Origin: Bradyrhizobium xenonodulans | Lineage (GTDB): Bacteria > Pseudomonadota > Alphaproteobacteria > Rhizobiales > Xanthobacteraceae | Assembly: GCF_027594865.1 (NCBI RefSeq) | Contig: NZ_CP089391.1 | Location: forward strand, 6,788,501 to 6,852,500 | Reading direction: 5' to 3' | DNA: 64,000 nt | Shown: one piece after another, positions 30,734 to 42,942 of the stretch | How positions within the stretch are numbered: position 1 is the first letter of the stretch | How the letters are laid out: the number at the start of each line of letters is the position of its first letter | Translations under genes and position numbers: made by a program | Notes under the pieces: generated by a model | Seen by the model: the letters and a program-made list of their open reading frames with translations, nothing else | Told to the model about the DNA's origin: nothing | The model's database searches: none

Positions 30734-31834
30734 TTATCGATCGTCCTTCCAGGAGCCCACGATTGCCGCAAGCGACAGTTCTTCTGGCTCACGAGCCAAT
30801 GAGGGAGTCCTTGAGAACCGCGGGGCAGGAGCAGGCTGGAGGACACCGTGGCGGGTAAGGAACACTTGTCGGGAAACCATGTGCTCGTGTCGCGATGCCT
30901 CTGTCATCGTCAAGACCGGGGCGAAACACACGTCAGTGCCTTCCATGATCTTGCACCATTCTTCGCGAGTTTTGGTCTTGAAAACTGCTGCAAGTTTTTG
31001 CTTCAGCCCTGGCCAAGCTGCAGGGTCCATTTGAGCATCGAACTCTGGATCATGCAGGCCCGCATGCCGCCGCAGGATCACGTAGAATTGCGGCTCTATG
31101 GATCCAATCGAGACGAAGTTGCCGCACGCGCATTCGAAAACGCCGTAGAAGTGCGCGCCTCCGTCCAGCAAGTTTTGCTCGCGGCCTTCAATCCAATTCC
31201 CCGTAGCTCTCATATCGAAGGACATGGTCATCAATGAGGCTGCTCCGTCACACATTGCAGCATCAACGACTTGTCCCTTGCCTGACTTCTTCGCTTCAAT
31301 CACGGCGGCAAGGACGCCAACGACGAGGTAGAGCGCACCTCCGCCGAAGTCACCGACCAGATTGAGTGGGGGGATCGGCCTTTCCCGCGGACCGATCGCG
31401 GCGAGCGCCCCTGTGATCGAGATGTAGTTGATATCGTGACCAGCGGCGTTGGCCAGAGGTCCATGCTGGCCCCAACCGGTCATCCGTCCGTACACAAGTC
31501 GAGGATTTCGGCTAAGAATTACATCAGGACCGAGCCCTACGCGTTCCATCACGCCCGGACGGAAACCTTCGATGAGAACGTCGGCTGTGCTGAGAAGCTC
31601 GATTACCTCGCCCCTGCTCTTGTCGTCCTTCAGATCGACATGGGCCCACTTGCGACCACGTGATGCAACTCCCTTCAGGTTCCGGGCGGCACCGACACGG
31701 TCAAGAGTCACAACCTCCGCACCCATGTCCGCCAGCATCATGCAAGCGAAAGGGCCGGGACCGATGCCGGCGAATTCTACGACGCGAACGCCGGCAAGTG
31801 GGCCGTTCATCTGCGAGCCCGAAACAGCTACCAT
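30734..31834 (-). CDS. Alpha-methylacyl-CoA racemase (CaiB/BaiF family)
   Basis: Probably epimerises 2-methylacyl-CoA esters so that both isomers enter beta-oxidation, 366 residues. Within the CoA-transferase III family the racemase catalytic residues are conserved: H133 (AGHDINY), D162 (GDFGGG) and E247 (SIEPQFY), so racemisation is favoured over CoA transfer. The ATG follows GGGAG by seven bases. Placed between carboxylase and mutase genes, it suggests methyl-branched substrates for the regulon. Confidence 0.9.
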   Translation of the reverse strand: MVAVSGSQMNGPLAGVRVVEFAGIGPGPFACMMLADMGAEVVTLDRVGAARNLKGVASRGRKWAHVDLKDDKSRGEVIELLSTADVLIEGFRPGVMERVGLGPDVILSRNPRLVYGRMTGWGQHGPLANAAGHDINYISITGALAAIGPRERPIPPLNLVGDFGGGALYLVVGVLAAVIEAKKSGKGQVVDAAMCDGAASLMTMSFDMRATGNWIEGREQNLLDGGAHFYGVFECACGNFVSIGSIEPQFYVILRRHAGLHDPEFDAQMDPAAWPGLKQKLAAVFKTKTREEWCKIMEGTDVCFAPVLTMTEASRHEHMVSRQVFLTRHGVLQPAPAPRFSRTPSLAREPEELSLAAIVGSWKDDR

Positions 31835-31889
31835 GTTGCATCTCCCATCAAGCTCTTCTTGTTCGGCGGCTACTCGCGCAGTGAATAGA

Positions 31890-33913
<2,024 letters not shown>

Positions 33914-33917
<4 letters not shown>

Positions 33918-35446
33918 AACGGCAGATTGTCGTGCTTCTTGGCCGGCGCCTCGACCTTCTTGTCCTTCAGCATCGCCAGCGCCCTTGCGATCCGCCGCCG
34001 CGTCGAATGCGGCATGATGACGTCGTCGATGTAGCCGCGCTCAGCGGCGATGAAGGGGGACAGGAAGCGATCTTCGTATTCCTTGGTGCGGGCGGCGATC
34101 TTGTCGGGGTCACCGATGTCGCTGCGGAAGATGATCTCGACCGCGCCCTTGGCGCCCATCACCGCGATCTGGGCGGTCGGCCAGGCGTAGTTCATGTCGG
34201 CGCCGATTTCCTTGGAGGCCATGACGTCGAAGGCGCCGCCATAGGCCTTGCGGGTGATGATGGTCACCAGCGGCACGGTGCACTGCGAGTACGCGAACAG
34301 CAGTTTTGCGCCGTGCTTGATCAGGCCGCCATATTCCTGCGCCGTGCCCGGCAGGAAGCCCGGCACGTCGACGAAGGTGACGATCGGGATGTTGAAGGCA
34401 TCACAAAAACGCACGAAGCGCGCCGCCTTGCGCGAGGCGTCCGAGTCGAGCACGCCGGCCAGCACCATCGGCTGGTTGGCGACGAAGCCGACGGTGCGGC
34501 CGGCGATGCGACCGAAACCGGTGACGATGTTCTTCGCGAACAAATCCGCGATCTCGAAGAAATCGCCTTCGTCCACGACCTTCAGGATCAGCTCCTTCAT
34601 GTCGTAGGGCTTGTTCGGATTGTCGGGGATCAGCGTGTCCAGCGACATGTCGACCCGGCCGATGTCGTCAAAGCTCGGCCACTCCGGCACGCCGTCGGTG
34701 TTGTTGGACGGCAGGAAGTCGATCAGGCGCCGCATCTGCAGCAGCGTCTCGACGTCGTTCTCGAAGGCGCCTTCGGCGATCGAGGAGCGCGTGGCGTGCA
34801 CCGAGGCGCCGCCGAGCTCTTCGGCCGTGACGACCTCGTTGGTCACGGTCTTCACCACGTCGGGGCCGGTGACGAACATGTAGCTGGTGTTCTTCACCAT
34901 GAAGATGAAGTCGGTCATCGCCGGCGAATAGACGTCGCCGCCGGCGCAGGGACCCATGATGACGGAGATCTGCGGGATCACGCCGGAGGCGAGGACGTTG
35001 CGGCGGAACACGTAGGAATAGCCGGCGAGCGCGGCGACGCCTTCCTGGATGCGAGCGCCGCCCGCGTCATAAAGGCCGATGATGGGCGCCCGCGCCTTCA
35101 TCGCCATGTCCTGCAGCTTGGTGATCTTCAGCGCGTGGGTCTCGGACAGCGAGCCGCCGAACACCGTAAAGTCCTTGGCGAAGACAAACGTCTTGCGGCC
35201 GTTGACGGTGCCCCAGCCGGTGACGACGCCGTCGCCGGGCACCTTGGTCTTCTCCATGCCGAACTCGGTGGAGCGATGCTCGACGAACATGTCGAACTCC
35301 TCGAACGATCCCTTGTCGAGCAGGAGCTCGATGCGGTCGCGCGCGGTCAGCTTGCCGCGGGCGTGCTGCGCCTCGATGCGCTTCTCGCCACCGCCGAGCT
35401 TTGCGCCGGCACGACGCGCCTCAAGCTTTTCGATTACGGCAGTCAT
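33914..35446 (-). CDS. pccB: Propionyl-CoA carboxylase, carboxyltransferase beta subunit
   Basis: Transfers carboxyl from biotin to propionyl-CoA, giving (2S)-methylmalonyl-CoA, 510 residues. Seen: [47 protein letters not shown] and the C-terminal [16 protein letters not shown] and [12 protein letters not shown] blocks. The ATG at 35446 follows GGAGG and gives the normal length; the frame continues to 35509 without support. First gene of the minus-strand propionate unit, 74 bp from the operator block at 35520. Confidence 0.96.
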
Positions 35447-35500
35447 CCGTGCGCCTCCAGCGTAGGAGCGAGCGAGTTCGGTCCGCCTCTCCTGGAGGAC

Positions 35501-35541
35501 TTGACCCAAATCTCAGTTCCAGTAACGTGACGTCAGTGTCA
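35501..35541 (+). promoter_or_regulatory. Promoter and TetR-type operator before the second livK-type gene
   Basis: TTGACC (35501-35506), a 16-base spacer and TAACGT (35523-35528) read towards the binding-protein gene at 35699. The overlapping block TAACGTGACGTCAGTGTCA (35523-35541) is the third copy of the motif seen at 23090 and 24139. It also lies just upstream of pccB on the opposite strand and could affect both units. Confidence 0.7.
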
Positions 35542-35698
35542 TAAATTTATCTTGTTGTCAAATCATCACAACTAGCTGATATAACTTGGTATTATTCCAT
35601 GAGGTCGACTTGTGATCAGTTTATAAAATGGCGGTCTAAGCCATTCCGAAGCTACTGGTCCGTCCAGGCGATCAATCACAAACGAAACAGGAGGAAAA

Positions 35699-36919
35699 AT
35701 GAATACGCGTAGTTTGCTTGTTTTTGCCGTAGCCGCCGGCGTCACGATTGGCTCGCACCAAGCGTTTGCACAAAAGCAATACGGTCCCGGGGCGAGCGAC
35801 ACTGAAATCAAGATCGGAAACATTCTTCCCTATAGCGGGCCAGCCTCCGCCTACGCCATCGTGGGCAAGATCGCTGCTGGGTATGTGAAGATGATCAATG
35901 AAAAGGGCGGCATCAACGGACGGAAGATTAATTGGATTTCGTACGACGACGCCTATAGCCCGCCGAAAACGGTCGAGCAGGCCCGCAAGCTGGTCGAGAG
36001 CGACGAAGTTCTATTCCTCTACCAGACGCTGGGCGTGCCGCCGAATCTGGCCATCATGAAGTACATGAACCAGAAGAAGGTCCCACAGCTGATGCTCGCG
36101 ACCGGAGGAACGAAATTCGGCGAGGATCCCAAGTCGTTTCCATGGACGATGCCTTTCAATGCGTCCTACCAATCCGAAGGTCGCGTCTATGCCAAATGGA
36201 TCTTGAAGGAGCACCCTAACGCCAAGATCGCCGTCCTGGTTGTAAACGACGAGTACGGCAAGGATATCTACAAGGGCGTTAAAGACGGGCTCGGCGACAA
36301 GACCTCGATGATTGTTGCTGAGGCGACATACGACTTCAACGACCCCACGATCGACTCGCAGATCGTCAAGCTGAAGGCATCGGGAGCAGACCTGGTACTC
36401 AATCTCAGCCAGCCCAAATTCGCCGCGATGGCGATCCGAAAGATGGGCGAGTTAGATTGGAAGCCTGTCCATATCCTGAACAACGTTTCGAGCTCAGTGG
36501 GAGCGGTGATTAAGCCAGCCGGCTTCAACTACGCGCAAGGCATCATCAGCGCTGGCTACTACAAGGACCCGACGGACCCCGCTTGGAAGGACGACTCCGG
36601 GGTTAAGGAATGCGAGCAGTTCCTGCAAAAATACGCGCCTGACGCAGATCGCAATAGCAATCTGGTAACCTACTCGTATGCAGCTCTTCAAACGCTGCAG
36701 TACATCCTCGAGCAGGCGGGCGACAACCTGACTCGGGAAAACATCATGAAGGTCTCAGAAAACCTGAATGGCTTCGCGCCGTCGACCTTGCTGCCCGGTA
36801 TCACACTCAAGACGTCGCCTACCGATCATTTCCCGATCGAGCAGATGCAGTTGATGACGTTTGAAGGAAACAACTGGGTCACCTTTGGTCCGATCATCGA
36901 GGGCAAGTTATCGAACTGA
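35699..36919 (+). CDS. LivK-type periplasmic binding protein, second paralogue
   Basis: HAAT-family receptor, 406 residues, Sec signal cleaved near HQAFAQ (residue 24-25). It is similar to the livK product at 9915 along its whole length (shared DTEIK-GN, PYSGP-SAY, GGINGRKIN and ISYDDAYSPPK), but stands alone without permeases. AGGAGG-like bases precede the ATG. It probably feeds the LivMHFG complex 23 kb away with a second or related ligand, and carries the shared operator upstream. Confidence 0.92.
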   Translation: MNTRSLLVFAVAAGVTIGSHQAFAQKQYGPGASDTEIKIGNILPYSGPASAYAIVGKIAAGYVKMINEKGGINGRKINWISYDDAYSPPKTVEQARKLVESDEVLFLYQTLGVPPNLAIMKYMNQKKVPQLMLATGGTKFGEDPKSFPWTMPFNASYQSEGRVYAKWILKEHPNAKIAVLVVNDEYGKDIYKGVKDGLGDKTSMIVAEATYDFNDPTIDSQIVKLKASGADLVLNLSQPKFAAMAIRKMGELDWKPVHILNNVSSSVGAVIKPAGFNYAQGIISAGYYKDPTDPAWKDDSGVKECEQFLQKYAPDADRNSNLVTYSYAALQTLQYILEQAGDNLTRENIMKVSENLNGFAPSTLLPGITLKTSPTDHFPIEQMQLMTFEGNNWVTFGPIIEGKLSN

Positions 36920-36927
36920 ACGTATCC

Positions 36928-36959
36928 GAGCCGCACGGACTAGGAACTCCGTGCGGCTC
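36928..36959. terminator. 12-bp hairpin after the second livK-type gene
   Basis: Perfect inverted repeat GAGCCGCACGGA/TCCGTGCGGCTC with an 8-base loop, 8 bp after the stop codon. It lacks a T-run but its stability and position suggest transcription termination or mRNA 3'-end protection. Confidence 0.5.
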
Positions 36960-37015
36960 ACGACTGCGCCGTTCTTCGATAGGTATTTCGCTCAATTCGG
37001 TCGTTAGGAGAGAAG

Positions 37016-37973
37016 GTGGACTCGTCCAACCAAAATCTGCCGTTTCGGGATCGCCTTGCCTTACCGCTAATTGCAGCACCGATGTTCCTCGTCTCACGCA
37101 TCGAGCTTGTGGTGGCGGCAAGCCGAAGCGGCGTGATCGGTTCGTTTCCGACGGCGAATTGTCGGAGCGCCGATGAGCTGGATCAATGGCTAGCCGCGAT
37201 CAGCGATCGTCTACACCCCACAGCTTCAAGACCGGCAGACAACATGCGCCGATCTGTCCAAATTTGATCGTGCTAATACTCGCCTCGCAGACGATCTGCG
37301 CGTCGTCCTCAAGCATAATCCTGAGATTGCCATCACATCGGTCGGGTCCCCTATCCCGGTGCTTCGTCTGCTCTAGGATGCAGGCGCGTTAGTTGTTGCC
37401 GACGTAGCGTCTATTCGGCACGCTGAGTGGGCCGCAGAGGCCGGTGTCAACGGCCTAATACTATTGACCGCGGGAGCTGGCGGCCAGACCGGCTGGCTAA
37501 CTCCATTCGCATTCGTTCGCGCGGTGCGCGCGTTCTTCGACGGGATGATCGTCCTCGCTGGAGACATTAGCGATGGCGTCGCTCTCAGAGCGGCGCAGAC
37601 ATTGGGCTGCGATCTTGCCTACATGGGGACCAAGTTCATCGCGCCGCACGAGAGCATGGCTGACCGACGATTCAAACAAATGCTCGTCGAGAGTACCGCC
37701 GACGATATTCTCCTGACGACAGCATTCACCGGATTGCAGACGATCATGTTGCGGCCATCGATCACGTCGGCGGGTCTCGATCCCAACAACCTGCCGCTCC
37801 ACGGTTCGATCGAAATTGGCAAGGATATCGACATCACCGCTCGCGAAGCTCGACCAAAGCGATGGCGCGATATCTGGAGCGCTGGGCATTCGACTTCAGG
37901 AATCACCAATGTCGTGTCCGTCAACGAATTGGTCACGCAGACGAGCTCGGAGTTTCATGGCATCAGCCGTTGA
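37016..37973 (+). pseudogene. Nitronate monooxygenase, multiply disrupted
   Basis: A GTG at 37016 after AGGAGA opens a 2-nitropropane-dioxygenase reading (LPLIAAPMFLVS, then SGVIGSFPTANCRS). A frameshift near 37200 moves the reading to HAPICPNLIV; a second near 37268 moves it to NTRLADDLRVVLKHNPEIAI. A TAG at 37374-37376 then interrupts before DAGALVVADV. The remainder from about 37464 is an intact C-terminal half (LLTAGAGGQTGW, AGDISDGVALRAAQTLG, MGTKFIA). At least three lesions make this a clear pseudogene. Confidence 0.85.
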
Positions 37974-38635
37974 AAATGGCCGACATTATCAATGTCATTG
38001 CGGCCAGCCCCATTGATTGGCCGAAAGATCAAATGATCGATAGGAGATGGAAACTTGTCGCTCCACTCATTCCCGAGTGTCTGCGAGCAGACCCTGCGTG
38101 CCCTTTCGCGGTTCCCGTCAAATACCGCCTCGTCGGCCCGCACCTTCCCCTTCGCGGGCTTGTTTGTAATCACGAAAGGACGAACAATAGTTCACTCGAG
38201 ATGAGAACGGGCGATAAGCTCATATTCCCCCTGCTTGCACGCGATCATGTCATAGGCCATTGATCTGGCGATCCAAGTCGCGATATGGCCCAGCGGACCA
38301 CGCCGGTCTCCAGGGAGTCTCACGCCTGCGCCGGAGATACTCACGAGGCGGCGTACGTCCGCATTCTCCATAACCGTAATGATGTTCGATACGGCGACGG
38401 TGATAACCGGAATGTCGTCCTTTGATCGCACGCCGACAGTGTTTACGACCGCATCAGAGCCTCGAACTGCAGCCGTCATGGCGACTTTGTCCGAGAGTTC
38501 GCCGCGGATGAAATCAGCTCCATTCGCGTTCGGTGACGTGCGGCCATATATGCGCAATTCGTGGCCGGCTGCGATAGCCTCTTCGAGAAACACGCGGCCG
38601 ATCGACCCGGTACCGCCCAACAACGTGATTTTCAT
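37955..38635 (-). pseudogene. NAD(P)-binding (NmrA/SDR-like) protein interrupted by UGA
   Basis: From ATG 38635 the product begins with a Rossmann motif (ITLLGGTGSIGRVFLEEAIAAGH) and keeps DAVVNTVG and the SISGAGV strand. A TGA at 38192-38194 stops it after SHLE; in frame beyond it the text continues TIVRPFVITNKPAKGK, the expected continuation (usually with Trp before TIVRP). The last third after about 38110 no longer resembles the family. A 147-residue truncated product could still be made, but function is doubtful. Confidence 0.65.
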
Positions 38636-39226
38636 GGATGCGCCAGAGCCTCATTTTGGTCGATATGGACGGACTTGACATATATTAAGGTGAAGGCCGC
38701 CGCCGGCGGAGCATCTGTCACCTCTCCATAGTTGGTAGTATCAACTGCTGCTGAATAGTTAAGATATCAGACGACCGTACAAGGATCAGACGATCGTTGA
38801 TCGATTTAGCGATCGAGACGTCGCGCTTTCCTGCCGTCGGAGCACGCAACCCGTTGGCGAAAGACGTCTCCTGTCTTCGTAATCGACCAGCGCCAAACTG
38901 ACGGAGCGGCGATGATGCAAGCCACAGGCTTGTCTACTTTCGACGCGTGCGCGACGAAGCGGGGCGATGCCCCGCATGCCTCACTGGGCTCGACGGCGAC
39001 CTCACCTACCTCGGAGCTTGCGGCGAGCCGCACAGCGAACTAAGCTTGGAACTCGTCAGCCACCGCATCGCAGGCGCTGCTTTCATTCAGGCGCATGGAC
39101 TCTGTGAACGCGTGATCATATGCTGTACAATTGCGCCGGCGCCAAAATTGCCCGGGATCCCTGTGGTGATCCCAGGAGGGTCAATCAGGAGGCCGTTGTC
39201 TGGAGCTTGACTGTGGATCGGCCTTT
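38636..39226. other. Non-coding gap
   Basis: 591 bp without a convincing gene. It includes a stretch near 38770-38815 unusually rich in CGATCG-type palindromes. The gap separates the interrupted NAD(P)-binding protein from the outer-membrane protein gene, which ends at 39227. Confidence 0.4.
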
Positions 39227-40948
39227 TCAGTTCAACTTATAAGAGGCCTGAAAGAATGTACCCCAGCGCTCCGTGCTGAACTTCGCAAGCTCAGTCCCAG
39301 TGGTTCCCGGGCCATCACAGCCTGTGCATGTCATTTCACTGTCTTTTTTGGTCCACATGGCCCAATAGCGCGCGCCGATGCCGACGCTGAAGTTCTTGGT
39401 AATGAAGTAGGACAACACGCCTTCGAGTTGGACACCCCCGCCTCCGTTCCCGCGTTGATCGATGAAGGTGGTCGTCGGGCGCACAAGATGATTGTCACGT
39501 CCTTTGAAATCGGTCCAAGGCAGGTAAGCGACGTCGCTACTCAAACGCCAACGCTCGGTGAGCATGGTTTCGGCGCTTAGGCCGGCACGAGGTGCATTCC
39601 ACTGGGAATTCTGGCTTCCAGCGACTGTGTCGTCACCATCTGGATCTGGCCGCAAGCATCCAACCATCGGGTTGGCAATCTGTACACATCCGATGTAGTC
39701 GGAGCTCTGTTCGTAGTAGGTCCAGCCGAGAAAGCCCCCGACCTTGTAGTTGGCGCCGCGCAGGAAATCGTAACCTACGTCGGCGGTGTAATAGGTGAAC
39801 CTCCCGTTTGCCTGGCCTGATCTCGTGTTGATATAGGAGAGGCTGCGATCAATTCCCCAATCTTCATCGTTGGTGATTCCTTTGTCGAAGCGACCGATGC
39901 CAACGTTGCTCTTCAGAAACGCTCCCCACGGGCTGTCAACCCGGCCAAATAATTCCCCGGAAAGTCCGTTGAGACCGTGGTGGGTGATCCTCGATACAAG
40001 AATGTTAGGATCTCCAGCAGGGACTTCATTGGGCACAGCGCTGTCATTCCATTGGAATCGTCCGCGGCTGACCCAAAGCCGCGAGCCGCCTTCAAACGAC
40101 CAACCGGCTGTGTCAGCCGTCGGCGGCACGCTGCCCGTTGCTTTCGTGAACAACGGCGCATCGGACCGTTGCGCATCCCAAGGGTCGGCGTCAAAATGGT
40201 AATTCAGACCGATCGTTCCGATGTGATAGGTGCTAGACAGGCTCGTTGTATTCGCCGGAAGGATTGCGAACGGCGGAAACTGCACCGTCGGAGGCGTTGC
40301 GATACTCGGCCCACCGAAATGCAGATAGTCGTATTCGACCTTGAGAGACCATGCAGACGTAAGTGCTTGCTCGACGCCCAGCCCGATGATGCCGCCGACC
40401 CGACCATAGTCGAAACTGGTGTTCTCCTGAGTCCCGCGGCCATTGAACTCGTTGTTGTTGACGACATCGCCGCGATTGTTTTGCCAAGCCAAGCCTCCCT
40501 TGAGATAGGCCAGCGTGTGGCCATGTGGGCCAAAGGTGTAACCGACCCGGCCGGTCCCGGTCGCAAAGACGTTGGGACCTGCCGCGCAATTTGCGCTCAC
40601 AACAAAGCCGGAGGAGGCGAGGCAGGTATTTGTGCCGTCGGAGACAGCACCGCTGACATCGAGTTCGACGCCAAAGACCCAGCTGTTCTTCTGCCAGTTA
40701 TAGCCTATCTGGCCACCTACGAGGAACACTGGGGTGTCAACCACGCCGCCATAGATTGGGGGACCGTAGGGATTGCTGAATGAGGTTCGGCCATACCCAC
40801 CGCCGACGTTCCCGCCGATATAGCCTCCGGACCAACTCCACACCGCCGCTGGCAATTTCACGTCTGGCCAAAGGTCTACCGCATTGGCTGCACCGCTTGC
40901 GACGAGCGCAATTGTTGCGACTCCCGAAAGAAGAACTCCAGATCGCAT
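39227..40948 (-). CDS. Outer-membrane protein with two fused beta-barrel domains
   Basis: 573-residue exported protein. A Sec signal ends near SGAANA (residue 25). Residues about 35-245 form an Omp25/Omp31-like barrel (WSGGYIGGNVGGGYGR, IGYNWQKNSWVFGVELD, LKVEYDYLHFG, GTIGLNYHF). From about residue 275 a second barrel begins WSFEGGSRLWVSRGRFQWN and resembles the omptin-like porins seen in Bradyrhizobium (inference). The ATG at 40948 follows AGGAAG; ATG 40966 is an alternative. The C-terminus is YKLN, not the usual aromatic residue. Role unknown. Confidence 0.8.
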   Translation of the reverse strand: MRSGVLLSGVATIALVASGAANAVDLWPDVKLPAAVWSWSGGYIGGNVGGGYGRTSFSNPYGPPIYGGVVDTPVFLVGGQIGYNWQKNSWVFGVELDVSGAVSDGTNTCLASSGFVVSANCAAGPNVFATGTGRVGYTFGPHGHTLAYLKGGLAWQNNRGDVVNNNEFNGRGTQENTSFDYGRVGGIIGLGVEQALTSAWSLKVEYDYLHFGGPSIATPPTVQFPPFAILPANTTSLSSTYHIGTIGLNYHFDADPWDAQRSDAPLFTKATGSVPPTADTAGWSFEGGSRLWVSRGRFQWNDSAVPNEVPAGDPNILVSRITHHGLNGLSGELFGRVDSPWGAFLKSNVGIGRFDKGITNDEDWGIDRSLSYINTRSGQANGRFTYYTADVGYDFLRGANYKVGGFLGWTYYEQSSDYIGCVQIANPMVGCLRPDPDGDDTVAGSQNSQWNAPRAGLSAETMLTERWRLSSDVAYLPWTDFKGRDNHLVRPTTTFIDQRGNGGGGVQLEGVLSYFITKNFSVGIGARYWAMWTKKDSEMTCTGCDGPGTTGTELAKFSTERWGTFFQASYKLN

Positions 40949-41712
40949 TCCAAACACTTCCTGCATTTTGCGCCGTCCACAACCGAGCGCCTTAACTTGT
41001 CGCCACAGCAAACCGTCGGGGCCAGACCACACGCTTGCGACGCGCGCCCTAGTCCGCCTGGAAAATCAACGCTTGCGATTGGCAATGATGGCGTCAGCAA
41101 AGCAAACCGCGAGCCAATTGAATTCGGCGGTTCTGCAGGCACTTCGTAGTGGTGTGTAGCGTCAAGTTGCTGACATTTGTCTCAAGACTCACAATCTACG
41201 TTGCTATCGCCGACGGCATCATCGTGAGGCGCATCTGAAGCAGGCCAATAGAGCATCCGCCGCAACTCTGCCGATGTCTCGCCTGATAAGGAACGGGGCC
41301 GGCTGGCGAGACCACCGTCTTCACTGCAGGGGGTCACGTGTGAATCGGCGCCGAAGCATGCCTCTTCTATATCGCATGGGTCAGTGACTCATGGCGCCGA
41401 TCGGGATCGGGATCCCGCACCGATACACAGACATGGCTTAAGTCAGGGTTGCTCAAGCCTTCGCGTGAGGGGTCGCGAAGAGTCGTCCGGCCTCGCGAGC
41501 AACCGGATGGGATCCGGTGCGCACGTGGCATCACGACGAAAAACCCGCATTGCCGCCAGCATGCCTCCCGAACGACGCTGCCGGGCGCCAGATTTCCGAC
41601 ATCGCCGTTTTCAATTCGACGTGGCTCTGATCTCAACAGCGTTTCGCGGCTGATTTCGCTCGAGGCGCGCACAGATGACGTGCTTCAAGGCGACGTAATG
41701 ACGACACTTCTA
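40949..41712. other. Non-coding gap upstream of the double-barrel protein
   Basis: 764 bp. The right end holds the leader of the outer-membrane gene. The rest shows only short antisense-like frames with no family resemblance, and an AT-richer stretch near 41160-41240. No gene called. Confidence 0.4.
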
Positions 41713-42942
41713 TTAGGATCTTCGCACAGGAAGGATGCGGAGCGCCGCGAGCAGCAGCGAACCGTCGTCGGCGAACAGGTCCCAGATCATGATCCCGGCG
41801 AGTCCATGGGCGCGCGCGTACATCGTCTTGCTTGCGATGGATAGCGGATCGTCGTAGCTGATCCATATCCGCCGTTCGGCGTCATAGAGCCACGGCACTT
41901 GGGCCTCATCACACCAATACCGGCGAAAGCCCTGCTCTTCCGGTCGCCGGACAACGAGATCGCGATAATCGATGCCGTCACTCCCTCCCCACTCCTCGCT
42001 CGCCATCGTCCCCTTTTGCAAGAGCCCCCCGTTCTCCTGCGGAACGCCTGCAACAGCTCGGCCATAGAAGGCTACCCCGAGCGTGACCTTGGCCCGCGGC
42101 ACCCCGGCCCGGATCAAGGCATTCACACTGGCATCGACATTGAGATCGGGACTTGGATCGCCGGCGCAGGCAAACAGCGGAGCATTGAAGCCGGCAAAGG
42201 TCGAGCCCGCATGATAGTCGTAGGCCATTAGATGAATCCGGTCGACCAGCGGGGCGAGAGCGGCCGCCTCCAGATTGATAATCTTGTTGGGGACGGCCGA
42301 TACGGCGATGGTGAGCTCCAGCTCCCTGCGCTCCAATGCGGAAAACTCGGTGAGTCTTCGGCGAAGCTCCGCAATCAGGAGCGTGAAATTCGTGCGGTCC
42401 TCGAGGCGCGCGAGATTCCCTGGGCGTCCTCCTGAGACGGGAAACTCCCAATCGACATCCACACCATCGAACAGACCCGGATACGGCCGAAAGAACGCCT
42501 CGATAACGGATTGTGCGAACCGCGCGCGCGACCTCGGCGTGGCAGCGGCGGCCGAGAAATATTTCGACCCGCTCCAGCCGCCCAACGCAATCAGGATCCG
42601 GAGCTCCGGACTGCTCCGCTTCAATTCGGTGAGTTGGGCGAAATTGCCGCCGAACGCGGTCGACGGCGCGGTTCCGTCGCAGGCTCCTGCGTCCAGGCAA
42701 CGATCCGAAAGTCCAGCCAGTCCTTCTGCCGAAACGGTGCCGAACGCGTACATCAAGTGCGTCAGTTCGCGAGCCGGGATCGTCTTGATGTTTGGACCGC
42801 CCGTCCGGGCTTTCCAAGGGGCGACATAGCCTGCGACCACTGGCCTCCGGGACGGCGTGCCCCGTCCCGGCTGCATCAGTGCGTATCCGCACACGAGCGT
42901 AGAAAACCCGGCTGCAGCGAAGTTTCGACGATTAATTGCCAC
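41713..42942 (-). CDS. Exported glycoside hydrolase family 18 protein (chitinase-like)
   Basis: 409 residues. The N-terminus INRRNFAAAGFSTLVCGYAL is a twin-arginine-like export signal. The GH18 barrel shows the ALGGWS strand (119-123) and the catalytic D159-x-x-D162-x-D164-x-E166 motif (DGVDVDWEFP), with HLMAYDYH and the closing GIMIWDLFADD strand. All acidic residues are present, so chitinase or N-acetylglucosaminidase-type activity is plausible; in rhizobia the substrate might be chitin oligomers or Nod factors (speculative). It stands alone. Confidence 0.9.
   Translation of the reverse strand: MAINRRNFAAAGFSTLVCGYALMQPGRGTPSRRPVVAGYVAPWKARTGGPNIKTIPARELTHLMYAFGTVSAEGLAGLSDRCLDAGACDGTAPSTAFGGNFAQLTELKRSSPELRILIALGGWSGSKYFSAAAATPRSRARFAQSVIEAFFRPYPGLFDGVDVDWEFPVSGGRPGNLARLEDRTNFTLLIAELRRRLTEFSALERRELELTIAVSAVPNKIINLEAAALAPLVDRIHLMAYDYHAGSTFAGFNAPLFACAGDPSPDLNVDASVNALIRAGVPRAKVTLGVAFYGRAVAGVPQENGGLLQKGTMASEEWGGSDGIDYRDLVVRRPEEQGFRRYWCDEAQVPWLYDAERRIWISYDDPLSIASKTMYARAHGLAGIMIWDLFADDGSLLLAALRILPVRRS

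Noticed and set aside
33932..35530. 532-codon plus-strand frame opposite pccB, and similar long frames opposite mutB (26517-28334) and pccA (32301-34034)
   Set aside because: Long antisense frames are expected opposite GC3-rich genes; the proteins are His/Arg/Asp-rich repeats without motifs.
37190..37380. Programmed frameshifting in the nitronate monooxygenase
   Set aside because: Two separate shifts plus a stop codon and no slippery heptamer; decay explains it better.
38192..38194. Selenocysteine recoding of the TGA in the NAD(P)-binding protein
   Set aside because: Relatives typically have Trp rather than Cys there, no convincing SECIS-like hairpin follows, and the downstream reading is eroded.
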